From: Planctomycetota bacterium
Lineage (GTDB): Bacteria; Planctomycetota; UBA8108; JACQVS01
Length of the DNA: 58,727 nucleotides
NCBI GenBank assembly: GCA_028280485.1
Contig: JANQLS010000021.1
Coordinates: 1 to 58,727, forward strand
Direction: 5' to 3'
In this document: in pieces, positions 1 to 8,362 of the stretch
Layout of the letters: every line of letters starts with the position of its first letter
How positions within the stretch are numbered: the stretch's first letter is position 1
Program-made: the position numbers and the translations under genes
Notes under the pieces: generated by a model
What the model saw: the letters and a program-made list of their open reading frames with translations, nothing else
The model's database searches: none
What the model was told of the DNA's origin: nothing

Positions 1-3000
1 AGCCTCGATAGTTCTCTTGATTTCTCAATCGGTAAGTATATGCAGCCCCATCCCAAGTGCGCATCGTTCCCTGATCGTTAAAAGCCATTCTTCCGATCGC
101 TTTTAGGGCTTGATGGTCTTCGTGGCTACCAAACCACTTTTCTATGTAGCTACTATTAACCGGCTGAATCAAGGCAAAAGTGCTTTGCCCTCCACCCTGA
201 AAACTTGTTCGGCAATACAGGTAGTCAGCAACTGGAGCCGGAATTGCGCCATTCGCCACTCTTCCCTGGAGGAAGTGAGCAGCCCCTTCGTTGATCCTAC
301 TCGCTCGACTGGAAAGATTGATTTCACGACTCTCCCGATGAAAACGATCATCCTTGTTAAAACGAACTCGATAATTTGTTCTCCCGGGTCGTCCCCAAGG
401 ACTTCCTCGGTAACGAAAACCAATTTGGTAGTACGCTTGTTCATGATTGAACACAAAGGTTCCATCGAGGAGATCGTTCGAATGGAGAGCTCGGCTACTC
501 AGTTCTTGAGTACGAGCTGTATCTAAAAACAAACGGTAGGTTTCTATGCGAGCGTGATCACCGGAATCATCCGCCATAAACATAAAAGTTCGGTCGGGTG
601 CTTCTTTGGGCCACAGACCCGTTCTTCCCGAGTCATCGATAGCTTCCACATAGTAGACCAATCGTTGGTTGTCGGCTCCGGCTAAGATATTACCCGAATA
701 TATTCCATCCCCAGCGATCGCATCGGGGCTGATTCCATTGTCAAAAATCTCCTGAGTATTAAAAACTCCTCCCGCCGAATCAAAACGGTAGTGTAGATAA
801 ACTTGATCGACTCCATCCGAATCTGAAACACGAGCTTCGATCTTGACAGTGCTTCCGGGCAACGGCAAAGGCGGAGTATGCTGAGCATCGGCGATGACCG
901 GACCCTGATTTGTATCTCCGAAATTCGATTGGTGCTCTATTGTTCTACTGTTAACGGCTCCCGCAGTTCCTAAATTTGGAGGAATCGAAAGAGTCAATCG
1001 GCCTTGCATCGGATTTCCCGATAAATTGCCTGAGGGCCCGGTTCCACCCGCAAAAGCTCCGGATGAAAATTCACCATGGGCGATCAATTGATTTCCACCT
1101 TGGATCCAACGCGCCCACAATGACACTTCATAGGGACCATTGCTTAAGCCCGGTGAAGTATTGGTTTCAATTCGATTAACTAAGGTGTCTCCCGCTCCAC
1201 TGGCATTGAGTTCGAGGCAAGCCGAACCCGAATGAGCATCGTAAGTTACTCGTCGGCTGTGAATGTGAGTCCCCTGAATGACCCAATTGTTCGTACCGGT
1301 TTCGAATCCAGGATTGGGAATATGATTGCTTCCATTATTTCGAGTGATCGAAATATCGTCGACCAAGCAAATCCCGCCTTCGACCATAAAGAGATGAAGT
1401 TCAGAATCGGGCCCCGTTCGATAGCTGGGAACGTTGAATGATTTGAGCTCCCAAGTCGATTTGTCACTTTCATCACTCGCAGCCCATGCGCTTCCAAAGG
1501 AGTTGTCTTGAAAGGCATCGACCAGCTCGATACTGGAGCCTCCTCCATCCGCCAGCCCCGGCCATTGTCCCCCATCTTGATAGCGGATCTCGTCGACGGT
1601 GTTACCCCGTGGATCGACGAACCTAACTCTCTCCCCTCCATCCGCAAGTTGGCCCTCATAAGGTCCTAGGACACTACCGAGGGAGTGATTACGTTGAGTC
1701 GAGGTTGGATCTTTGGCGATGACGAGATAAGCATCAGCATCGATAGTCGTCCCATCGGCAAAGTCATAATCAATTCCACGAGTGAACCGGAAGCCCGTTA
1801 AATCTTGCGCTTGGTTGCTACGATTATAAATCTCAATATACTCGTCACCTCGACCACCAGGAGGATGGTAAAAGAGTTCATTGATCACGATGTGATCGAT
1901 GACATCAATCACATTCGCTTCACCGGGCGTGGGCACTGCGGCGACTTGAAGACGCCCAACACCATCAGGAATCTTTGATTCTGAAGCGGTTAAAAAATCC
2001 GGATCGGTGGTTTCCATTCGATTGAAAACCCCAGCCGCGACGGAAATTCCCGAGGTAGATAGTAAGAAAAACCGAACCCTATCAGTGAGTAAATCGACCT
2101 GAAGATCCGTAAGATCGATAGTTAGGAATCCACGTGCTGGCACTACCGTATCCGCTGGCAGAGTGATGAACTGATCACTTCCAGCATCCGACATGAGGTT
2201 GTGATCGGAGATGTCGACACTGAATGTTTGGGGATTAAAAATCTCTACCCAGGGATCATCTCCCCTAAAGAATTCATTGAAACTTAAATTGGCTTGAGCA
2301 CTGCTCGACAAAACCTCACTTTTGATCACCCGCGGGAGTAAACTGAGATCCGAACTGTTGAGCGCTTGATTGTGGACCACGATGGCTAATATGTTTTCGC
2401 CCTCTTGAAGGAAATTGTGAGGGATCGCAAGGACTTCTTCGCCGTCCGCCTCTCGCACTCCAGTGGAAGGAGTGTTCCAAGGATGATCCTGCCCCACTGT
2501 GCCGCAGAACCGTCGACCGATTTCTTCTTCATTGAGATACGCACAGAAGCCATCATCGTAATTGATCGCTAAGTGAAAAGTGCCGTCTCCTTCGAGTTGC
2601 TCTTGCGTCAGGGTAAATTTATGGCGAGCGGCAACACTCGCGTAATTGTTCTGCATATCGGAGAGTACGGTGGCATCGTCACCATCGCTATAACCAATTC
2701 CGGTCGGGCCTGAAAGCCAACTCGAGTCATCTAAATCTAAAGCTCGCCAGTCTGCCGGTAAAGGTGAGCTCCCCTTTAAGTACCTCCAGGTCACTCCCAG
2801 CCGAACGATCTCTGTTTCGATAAACTCAGCTTGTTGAGAAGGAAAGTTTCTACTTCCCGGAGTTCCTCCCAGCTCAAGGCTCTGTGCCCAACTCTCAGAT
2901 TCATCATTCGGTAAGTGAATATTCTTAATGGAGAGAGTATGCCCCGTGCCATCGGGAGCGATAGGCCAACGACCACTATCTTCGTAATCGACACTTTGAA

Positions 3001-3394
3001 GCTCGATCCCCGACTGATTCACCAAGGTGATGCGGTCACCACTGTTGTCGAGTTGGCCCTGAAAAATTCCCGTAATGGTGACTCCAGGGTAAGCAGCACT
3101 GAAAGCCGCCTCATCTTTAACCAACACGATGATGCCATGAGCGGGAAGTATCGTTCCCGCGGGGAAATTAAAGTCGATGCCTTCAGAGAAGTAGTAACCT
3201 GACAAATCCTCAGGAGTAGAAGTGTCATTCATCAGTTCCACGAACTCGAGAACTTCTTCTGAGCCCAGTGGATTGTAGTGAATTTCAGTGATGCTAATTG
3301 CGTAACTCTCGGCTGTTACCAATAAAAGTAAAGATAAACAAAGAGAGCTAGCTAAGTGTTTAATGGATGTATTGAATAGATGATGCCAGTTCAT
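1..3394 (-). CDS. Secreted lamin-tail/CotH-domain surface protein (3' end outside window)
   Basis: The frame is open from the ATG at 3394 to base 1 (1131 codons), so the C-terminus lies beyond the window. Residues 1-32 form a signal peptide (SSLCLSLLLLVTAESYA is its hydrophobic core and end). A lamin-tail domain follows at about 33-150 (ITEIHYNPLG near its start, NSGDRITLVNQSG near its end). A galactose-binding-like region spans about 190-330 (DDSSWLSGPTGIGYSDGDD). Further lamin-tail-like segments lie near 365-460 (FNEFFRGDDPWVEIFNP) and 497-620 (VINELFYHPPGGRGDEYIEI). From about residue 950 the chain resembles the start of a CotH kinase-like domain (FRYRGSPWGRPGRTNYRV). Such multi-domain exported proteins are common in Planctomycetota. 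CotH domains phosphorylate spore-coat proteins in Bacillus, but activity here is unproven. A long palindrome lies just upstream at 3458-3528. Confidence 0.85.
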   Translation of the reverse strand, partial: MNWHHLFNTSIKHLASSLCLSLLLLVTAESYAISITEIHYNPLGSEEVLEFVELMNDTSTPEDLSGYYFSEGIDFNFPAGTILPAHGIIVLVKDEAAFSAAYPGVTITGIFQGQLDNSGDRITLVNQSGIELQSVDYEDSGRWPIAPDGTGHTLSIKNIHLPNDESESWAQSLELGGTPGSRNFPSQQAEFIETEIVRLGVTWRYLKGSSPLPADWRALDLDDSSWLSGPTGIGYSDGDDATVLSDMQNNYASVAARHKFTLTQEQLEGDGTFHLAINYDDGFCAYLNEEEIGRRFCGTVGQDHPWNTPSTGVREADGEEVLAIPHNFLQEGENILAIVVHNQALNSSDLSLLPRVIKSEVLSSSAQANLSFNEFFRGDDPWVEIFNPQTFSVDISDHNLMSDAGSDQFITLPADTVVPARGFLTIDLTDLQVDLLTDRVRFFLLSTSGISVAAGVFNRMETTDPDFLTASESKIPDGVGRLQVAAVPTPGEANVIDVIDHIVINELFYHPPGGRGDEYIEIYNRSNQAQDLTGFRFTRGIDYDFADGTTIDADAYLVIAKDPTSTQRNHSLGSVLGPYEGQLADGGERVRFVDPRGNTVDEIRYQDGGQWPGLADGGGSSIELVDAFQDNSFGSAWAASDESDKSTWELKSFNVPSYRTGPDSELHLFMVEGGICLVDDISITRNNGSNHIPNPGFETGTNNWVIQGTHIHSRRVTYDAHSGSACLELNASGAGDTLVNRIETNTSPGLSNGPYEVSLWARWIQGGNQLIAHGEFSSGAFAGGTGPSGNLSGNPMQGRLTLSIPPNLGTAGAVNSRTIEHQSNFGDTNQGPVIADAQHTPPLPLPGSTVKIEARVSDSDGVDQVYLHYRFDSAGGVFNTQEIFDNGISPDAIAGDGIYSGNILAGADNQRLVYYVEAIDDSGRTGLWPKEAPDRTFMFMADDSGDHARIETYRLFLDTARTQELSSRALHSNDLLDGTFVFNHEQAYYQIGFRYRGSPWGRPGRTNYRVRFNKDDRFHRESREINLSSRASRINEGAAHFLQGRVANGAIPAPVADYLYCRTSFQGGGQSTFALIQPVNSSYIEKWFGSHEDHQALKAIGRMAFNDQGTMRTWDGAAYTYRLRNQENYRG

Positions 3395-3457
3395 TCCCAA
3401 ACCCGGCGAGTTGAAGTGTTGACCCTAGTTTCAAAAGACGACAAGCAAATATCTAAA

Positions 3458-3528
3458 GTCATTTAACTAGCCCGAAGCGCTAGCGAGGGTAAAGACCCCT
3501 CGCTAGCGCTTCGGGCTAGTTAAATGAC
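3458..3528. repeat. Perfect 32-bp inverted repeat, AGCCCGAAGCG family
   Basis: Bases 3458-3489 and 3497-3528 are perfect reverse complements (32 bp) around a 7-nt loop. The core AGCCCGAAGCGCTAGCGAGGG recurs at 16503-16579 and 40045-40121 and as single arms elsewhere. The outer flank of the arms (GTCATT) is not shared with the other copies. It lies between two minus-strand genes, about 150 bp past the EI24 stop. No T-tract follows either arm, so a classical terminator is not obvious. Confidence 0.95.
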
Positions 3529-3679
3529 CAATGAAGATCAATGATATTAGACCCTGAAATATTTACTGTTTCTCCGTGAGATTCGGTTCCTTCTCTGTGA
3601 GATATCCACCGAACTTAAGCAGTCTATTTTACTAGGTTTAGCGATCTTCCGTGAGAATAAATAAAGAAATTATATAAAG

Positions 3680-4606
3680 TTAAACAGGCTCAACACTTTG
3701 ATTGGAAAGGGTCACGTCAGGCTTCCCAGTATCTCCCGTTTGCTTAACAATTTCACAATAGAGAACTGTGCCTCCAGCCGCCCTCAGAGTCACCACAAAG
3801 ATGAGGGCAAAGGGAACGAGTACTAAAAAGAAGATCAGCAGACCAAAACCAAATATTCGATATTTATAACGAAAATAGAACCGCCATTTTTCCATGAATG
3901 ACATTTTCCTTCTCGCTAAACAATAATCCATACTGTCCCAAACCAAATCCCAAACGATGAAAAATTTCATGATTAACGCGTAGACGAAAAATCCGACGAC
4001 GGGGACTAACCAAAGTGGAATCAATACAACGGCCATGGTAACCAAAAAGATCTTACGCAGGATGGTGTGAAGAATGCCGCGAACCGCATTGCCGATCAGA
4101 GTGAAAATAAAATCTTTCCAGCCCGCCCATTGAATCGCCAGTTCAGGCAGATAATTTCCTTCAATACATTCTGAAAGGTAATCACTAAAAGGTTCCGCGA
4201 TCGCCGACCCCACAATGGCAAAAGTGAAGTACCAAATCACGGCCACTAAAATCCAAAAGATGATTTTAGCGATGAATCCACCACCCACTAAGAGCCAGTT
4301 CTTAACGGTATCCAGCCACCCCTCACCCGCCGACTCCGCAAAGAATTGTTGGTGAAACGCATCGTAATATTCGAATGCGAGTGACGCTAGCCAAATATAA
4401 AGGATGAGATTGAGAATCAATGGCAGGATGACGAGCGGAATATAACGAGGATTCCTGAAGAGATACGAGACTCCTCGGAAAAAGGTCTCCCCCCCACTGA
4501 ATAAAAGCCCTAATCCGTTTTTAGGCAAGCGAGCAATTCGAGCCTCCAACAGCTGGAGTTCACGTGATTTTTTAGGTTCTAAATTTTCGTTAGAAGTCTC
4601 GTTCAT
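3680..4606 (-). CDS. EI24/CysZ-like integral membrane protein
   Basis: A 308-residue protein with a basic N-terminus and several strongly hydrophobic segments (for example around IPLVILPLILNLILYIWL, residues about 55-72, and near the C-terminus FGLLIFFLVLVPFALIFVV). The opening pattern, GLLFSGGETFFRGVSYLFRN then P.YIPLVILPL, is typical of the EI24 domain family (PF07264), which includes the sulfate channel CysZ. A transport role at the inner membrane is likely; sulfate is only suggested by family and by the nearby sulfatase and sulfotransferase. No other cys gene is adjacent. It is divergent from the aminotransferase at 4899, with a 292-bp shared upstream region. The start is the only Met before the first hydrophobic block. 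Confidence 0.8.
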   Translation of the reverse strand: MNETSNENLEPKKSRELQLLEARIARLPKNGLGLLFSGGETFFRGVSYLFRNPRYIPLVILPLILNLILYIWLASLAFEYYDAFHQQFFAESAGEGWLDTVKNWLLVGGGFIAKIIFWILVAVIWYFTFAIVGSAIAEPFSDYLSECIEGNYLPELAIQWAGWKDFIFTLIGNAVRGILHTILRKIFLVTMAVVLIPLWLVPVVGFFVYALIMKFFIVWDLVWDSMDYCLARRKMSFMEKWRFYFRYKYRIFGFGLLIFFLVLVPFALIFVVTLRAAGGTVLYCEIVKQTGDTGKPDVTLSNQSVEPV

Positions 4607-4898
4607 CGTTTTGGATTCTGAAAATCATCTGAGAATTAAACAGGGAGAATGGGTCCCGGAATGCCTGCCAGTCTCAAGGCACATGAGAAAATTTCAGCAT
4701 CCTTCCAAAATAGAAGGAACCGGTCGGCTAATATCTTAAGAAATCTCCTCAAAGAAGATAGAATCAATCCGAAATTCAGCTTGATAGAGGATTCCTTGGA
4801 TCTATAGTTGGGGGCTGAATTTTCTATTGATGCGGTAGGCTGAGTTCTCCTGAGCTTTCAATTCCAATTAATCCTAGACCGTTTAGAGCCGTGAGACC

Positions 4899-6278
4899 AT
4901 GAGTTTCAACTTGAACCAGTTGCTCGAAGACCGACGAGGCGAAAACCTCAAACTTCACCAAGAGCACATCAATCCTCAATTCGCCAAAGTTTTAAAGACG
5001 ATCGGCTTCGATGTGCCTTATCTCAGAGGTGAAGGAGCCTATCTCTACGATGCGAACGACCGACGCGTCATAGATTTTCTCTCAGGATACGGAGTCTTCA
5101 ATATCGGGAGGAATCATCCCAAAGTTGCCGATGCCTTGAAGCAACTGTTGGATTCTGAACACCCAGCGTTGGTGCAGATGGAAGCGCCGCTTCTTTCAGG
5201 CGTCTTGGCTGAAAAACTCAAAGCCCTCGTTCCTTCGGAACTCAATAAGGTCTTCTTCACTAATTCCGGAACAGAGGGAGTCGAAACGGCGATCAAGTTT
5301 GCTCGCTCCGCCACGGGTCGAAGCAAAATCATCCACTGTGATCACTCCTTCCATGGCCTCTCGACGGGTTCATTGTCCCTCAATGGAGGAGATTGGTTTC
5401 GAGAAAGCTTCGGCGAACTCCTCGACAGCCAGGTGATTCCTTTTAATGATATCGAAGCCTTAGAGACCGCCTTAAAAGATAAAACCGTCGCTGGCTTTAT
5501 CGTCGAACCCATTCAGGGAAAAACGGTTAAGGTTGCTGAAGACTCTTTCCTTCAACAAGCACAAAAACTCTGTGAACAACACGGCACATTGCTCATCATC
5601 GACGAAGTGCAATCAGGCTATTGTCGAAGTGGAAAGATGTTTGCCATGGAGTTTGCTAACATTGTTCCCGATGTCTTAGTCACAGCGAAAGCCTTGTCAG
5701 GAGGCTACATACCCGTTGGAGCCGTTTTAACGAAAGATTGGATCTATAAGAAAGTTTTTTCTTCTATGGATCGTTGCGTTGTTCATTCTTCAACCTTCGG
5801 ACAAAATAACGCCGCGATGGTCGCCGGTATTGCGACTTTAGAAGTTCTCCAAGAAGAAAATTTAGCTGAACGCGCTCAACAATCGGGTGAACGCTTGATG
5901 TCAGGCCTAAACAAATTGGTTGAAAAATATCAATTTGTAGATGAAGTGCGCGGTAGAGGGTTGATGGTCGGCATCGAATTTAAGCGCCCCAAGTCTCTCA
6001 AGCTAAAAATGGCCTGGGATCTCGTTCATAAAGTGAACGACGGTCTTTTCGGTCAAGCCATCGTCATTCCCTTACTGAGTGATCACGGCATACTCACCCA
6101 AGTTGCCGGACGGGACGAAGACATCATCAAGTTGATTCCCCCCCTAACTCTCACCGAAGAAGACATCGACTATTTCGTCGAGTGCTTCGACCAAGTCTTA
6201 GCCAGCTGTAACAAATTCCCTGGCCCCATCTGGGAAGTTGCAACGCGGCTCACGAAGATTGCTTTGACAAAAAGGTAG
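4899..6278 (+). CDS. Class III PLP-dependent aminotransferase, HpnO-like
   Basis: A 459-residue fold-type I class III aminotransferase of normal length. Visible signatures are TNSGTEGVETAIKFAR (phosphate-binding region, about 121-136), HSFHGLSTGSLSLNG (149-163), IIDEVQSG with D235 that contacts the PLP ring, and the Schiff-base lysine K264 in TAKALSGGYIPVGA. The N-terminal pattern (LEDRRGENLKLH..HINPQ..KVLKTIGFD), the SGYGVFNIGRNHP block and the C-terminal FPGPIWE resemble HpnO, which makes aminobacteriohopanetriol in hopanoid synthesis. No other hopanoid gene is in the window, so acetylornithine/ornithine- or 4-aminobutyrate-type aminotransferase remain alternatives. The stop codon TAG lies inside a GTAG-palindrome repeat (6275-6300). 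Confidence 0.88.
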   Translation: MSFNLNQLLEDRRGENLKLHQEHINPQFAKVLKTIGFDVPYLRGEGAYLYDANDRRVIDFLSGYGVFNIGRNHPKVADALKQLLDSEHPALVQMEAPLLSGVLAEKLKALVPSELNKVFFTNSGTEGVETAIKFARSATGRSKIIHCDHSFHGLSTGSLSLNGGDWFRESFGELLDSQVIPFNDIEALETALKDKTVAGFIVEPIQGKTVKVAEDSFLQQAQKLCEQHGTLLIIDEVQSGYCRSGKMFAMEFANIVPDVLVTAKALSGGYIPVGAVLTKDWIYKKVFSSMDRCVVHSSTFGQNNAAMVAGIATLEVLQEENLAERAQQSGERLMSGLNKLVEKYQFVDEVRGRGLMVGIEFKRPKSLKLKMAWDLVHKVNDGLFGQAIVIPLLSDHGILTQVAGRDEDIIKLIPPLTLTEEDIDYFVECFDQVLASCNKFPGPIWEVATRLTKIALTKR

Positions 6279-6335
6279 TAGGCACACGGCGTGTGCCGTC
6301 TAAGTAGTAGGCTCGCTCCGCGAGTCGTACGAAGC
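6275..6335 (+). repeat. Two tandem GTAG-palindrome repeats
   Basis: The first unit, 6275-6300, is GTAGTAG followed by a stem of the GGCACACG/CGTGTGCC type. The second unit, 6304-6335, is GTAGTAG followed by GGCTCGCTCCGCGAGTC and a tail TACGAAGC. Both are in the same orientation, unlike most other copies, which occur as inverted pairs. The stop codon of the aminotransferase gene is formed by the first GTAG. A GTAG tetranucleotide next to a short hairpin is the hallmark of REP sequences handled by RAYT transposases; no such transposase is in this window. Confidence 0.9.
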
Positions 6336-6484
6336 AAAGACGTACCAAATTTAATATTTAACCCAAATAACAGAACTGTTGAGCTTTCAAATTCGTTCTA
6401 TTATTAGCCTAAGTTCCAAAAATAAGCCTATCCCCATTAGCGCAGAAAGAGCCGACCACTTTTTACACTCAAAACAATTAATTT

Positions 6485-7336
6485 GTGAAGCGATTCAGTA
6501 AGAAGAAAATCCAAATCATCAGCTTCCTACTCCTGGGAGCAGTTGTAGTTACTGTACTGACTACTATTTCATTGAATTGGGGCTCAATAGTAAAATGGTA
6601 CGAGTTCCATCAAGAATTTGAATCACTAGGATTTAATCAACAAGGGCTTCCCGAGTATCGCCATCGACAAACAGAAATCGTTTTTGTTAAAGTTCCAAGC
6701 GGTACAGTTATTATGGGTAACAATGAACCAAGTTCTAATTCCTCCCCTCAATTCACCGCCAAACTTAAATCTTTTCTCATCGCCAAATATGAAGTTTCCC
6801 AAACTCAGTGGAAAAAAATCATGGGCGACAATCCATCTCATTTCAAAGGTCCTAACTTACCCGTCGAACAGATGTCTTGGAAGGATTGCCAACAGTTTTG
6901 TGAGAAAACGGGGCTAAATTTACCTTGGGAAACTCAATGGGAATATGCATGTAGAGCAGGAACTCAATCGAATTACTCGTTTGGAGATAAAGTGACTAGC
7001 GAGATGGCAAACTTCGGGGAAAACTGGTCATCATCTTTGAAAAATGGGATGACTTCACCCATCGACAGCTTCAAGCCTAATCCGTGGGGGATTCATAACA
7101 TGCATGGAAACGTTAGCGAGTATTGTAGAAATGCTAACGTGTGGCCAGCTCATTTAGGCAAGAATACAGATTTATACAAACACCCAGATTTTGAAAATTT
7201 CACTCGGATGGTTCGCGGAGGTCACTGGATGTCTCAAGCTTCGGAGTTGAAATCAGGCTATAGGAGTGAAATGCTTTATTGGCATAAATATAGCCATATT
7301 GGATTTAGACCTATCAAAGAGTTAAAGGATGAGTAG
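6485..7336 (+). CDS. Membrane-anchored SUMF1/FGE-fold protein, catalytic cysteines absent
   Basis: A 283-residue protein starting at GTG. Residues about 12-32 (IISFLLLGAVVVTVLTTISL) form a signal anchor, so the domain is probably extracytoplasmic. The rest is a formylglycine-generating-enzyme (SUMF1, PF03781) fold: FVKVPSGTVIMGNNE, YEVSQTQWKKIMG, LPWETQWEYACRAGT, NPWGIHNMHGNVSEYC and MVRGGHW...IGFRPIK. In true FGE the C-terminal region carries two catalytic cysteines; between RGGHW and GFRP there is none here. This is therefore probably a SUMF1-fold binding or structural protein, not a sulfatase-maturing enzyme. It is convergent with the sulfotransferase gene, and the intergenic gap consists of one repeat element. 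Confidence 0.85.
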   Translation: MKRFSKKKIQIISFLLLGAVVVTVLTTISLNWGSIVKWYEFHQEFESLGFNQQGLPEYRHRQTEIVFVKVPSGTVIMGNNEPSSNSSPQFTAKLKSFLIAKYEVSQTQWKKIMGDNPSHFKGPNLPVEQMSWKDCQQFCEKTGLNLPWETQWEYACRAGTQSNYSFGDKVTSEMANFGENWSSSLKNGMTSPIDSFKPNPWGIHNMHGNVSEYCRNANVWPAHLGKNTDLYKHPDFENFTRMVRGGHWMSQASELKSGYRSEMLYWHKYSHIGFRPIKELKDE

Positions 7337-7547
7337 TAGGCTCGCTCCGCGAGTCGTACGAAGCGAATACGTAATTAAATAATCAAAAGACCTAAATAAC
7401 CGATTCGTGTTCAGTGGGGAGTAAAGCAGCTCAATGAATTTAAAATTCTGAAAGAATGAATTCGCGAGCAACACTCTGCTGTTCTTTAAGCTTAGGCAAG
7501 AATAGTTACGGTGTCGTTTCATACGACTCGCGGAGCGAGCCTACTAC
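7333..7547. repeat. GTAG-terminated inverted-repeat element (215 bp)
   Basis: The left arm 7333-7364 (GTAGTAGGCTCGCTCCGCGA then GTCGTACGAAGC) and the right arm 7516-7547 are reverse complements at 30 of 32 positions. Each arm is itself a small hairpin. The interior has no credible gene. The element spans exactly the gap between two convergent genes: the plus gene stops at TAG 7334-7336 inside the left arm, and the minus gene stops at TAG 7549-7547 touching the right arm. It could act as a bidirectional terminator or a non-autonomous REP/BIME-like unit. Confidence 0.9.
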
Positions 7548-8362
7548 TAGTACCTCAACTCCTTCAACAAATCCCCAATCACCCCTTCCACCTCAGCAAT
7601 CTGCTCAGGGGAAAGATTCTCTTGGTAACGCCCGATGCGCTTTTTGTGATTATCGACGTAATGACGAACTTGCTTACGAGCGTGGTAGGAGCCCTGAGTT
7701 TCGTCTTGGATTTTTGAAGCGAGCGCTTCCACTTCTGAAGTGATCTCTAAATTTAAAAACTGTAAAACCGCTTTGGCGACTTGAAGTGGTTGAGTCACCA
7801 AGTCTTCATACTTAATCTGTAAAAAGCGATCTGCGCTTATTTCTTTCGATTCATCTAAAACACACCGAACTGCTCGGTTCCACTGATGAGCACAACGAAG
7901 ATGATTTTTCTCAGGGTATGACTTTAATAGATCTTCCCAACCCGGAACTTTTAAATGTCCCCAATTAGGTCCACGATTGCGAAACATCAAAGAGGACACG
8001 ACGTCTCTCCCATCGCGAACGATGTGAAGGAATTTACACTGAGGAAAAGCCTCATTTAAAAAACCAACGCGCAGGGCGTGCTTCGGATTTTTTTCGAGGA
8101 TGACCTTGGCGTCGGGTCGTTTCAAACTACCATGAAGTTCTCGATATAAAGTATCGATTTGACTCTCCGATTGAGCATCGGACAAACTCAAGCCGTCATG
8201 CTCTCTTCCTTCGAAGATGCCATTCCAGATCTTACTGACTTCAAAGAGGTATTCGACCTCGGGATGCGCAGCGACCAACTCACCAAATATCGATGTGCCG
8301 CTGCGAGCGCATCCCACCAAAAAAACGGCGCGTTCAGAGGGGAATGAAAAATCGGAACTCAT
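7547..8362 (-). CDS. PAPS-dependent sulfotransferase family protein
   Basis: A sulfotransferase-fold protein of about 271 residues. The 5'-phosphosulfate loop is VGCARSGTS (residues about 16-24) and the 3'-phosphate site is HIVRDGRDVVSS (113-124). Both are hallmarks of PAPS-binding sulfotransferases that sulfate a hydroxyl of a glycan, lipid or protein. I chose the ATG at 8362 because it overlaps the stop of the upstream sulfatase-fusion gene as ATGA, implying translational coupling. The longer frame from 8407 would add 15 residues that do not resemble the family. The stop codon abuts a GTAG repeat. The substrate is unknown; the pairing with a sulfatase-type/glycosyltransferase fusion suggests modification of a surface glycan. 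Confidence 0.85.
   Translation of the reverse strand: MSSDFSFPSERAVFLVGCARSGTSIFGELVAAHPEVEYLFEVSKIWNGIFEGREHDGLSLSDAQSESQIDTLYRELHGSLKRPDAKVILEKNPKHALRVGFLNEAFPQCKFLHIVRDGRDVVSSLMFRNRGPNWGHLKVPGWEDLLKSYPEKNHLRCAHQWNRAVRCVLDESKEISADRFLQIKYEDLVTQPLQVAKAVLQFLNLEITSEVEALASKIQDETQGSYHARKQVRHYVDNHKKRIGRYQENLSPEQIAEVEGVIGDLLKELRY

Noticed and set aside
110..526. Open frames of 60-140 codons on both strands inside 1-3394
   Set aside because: They are shadows of the continuous minus-strand frame, whose translation shows clear lamin-tail and CotH-like domains.
1290..1320. tRNA-like T-arm sequence (GGTTTCGAATCC)
   Set aside because: No acceptor, D or anticodon arms around it, and it lies inside the coding frame of the surface protein.
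7456..7743. Small frames running through the GTAG element and the sulfotransferase gene
   Set aside because: They read palindromic repeat sequence and antisense of a clear sulfotransferase.
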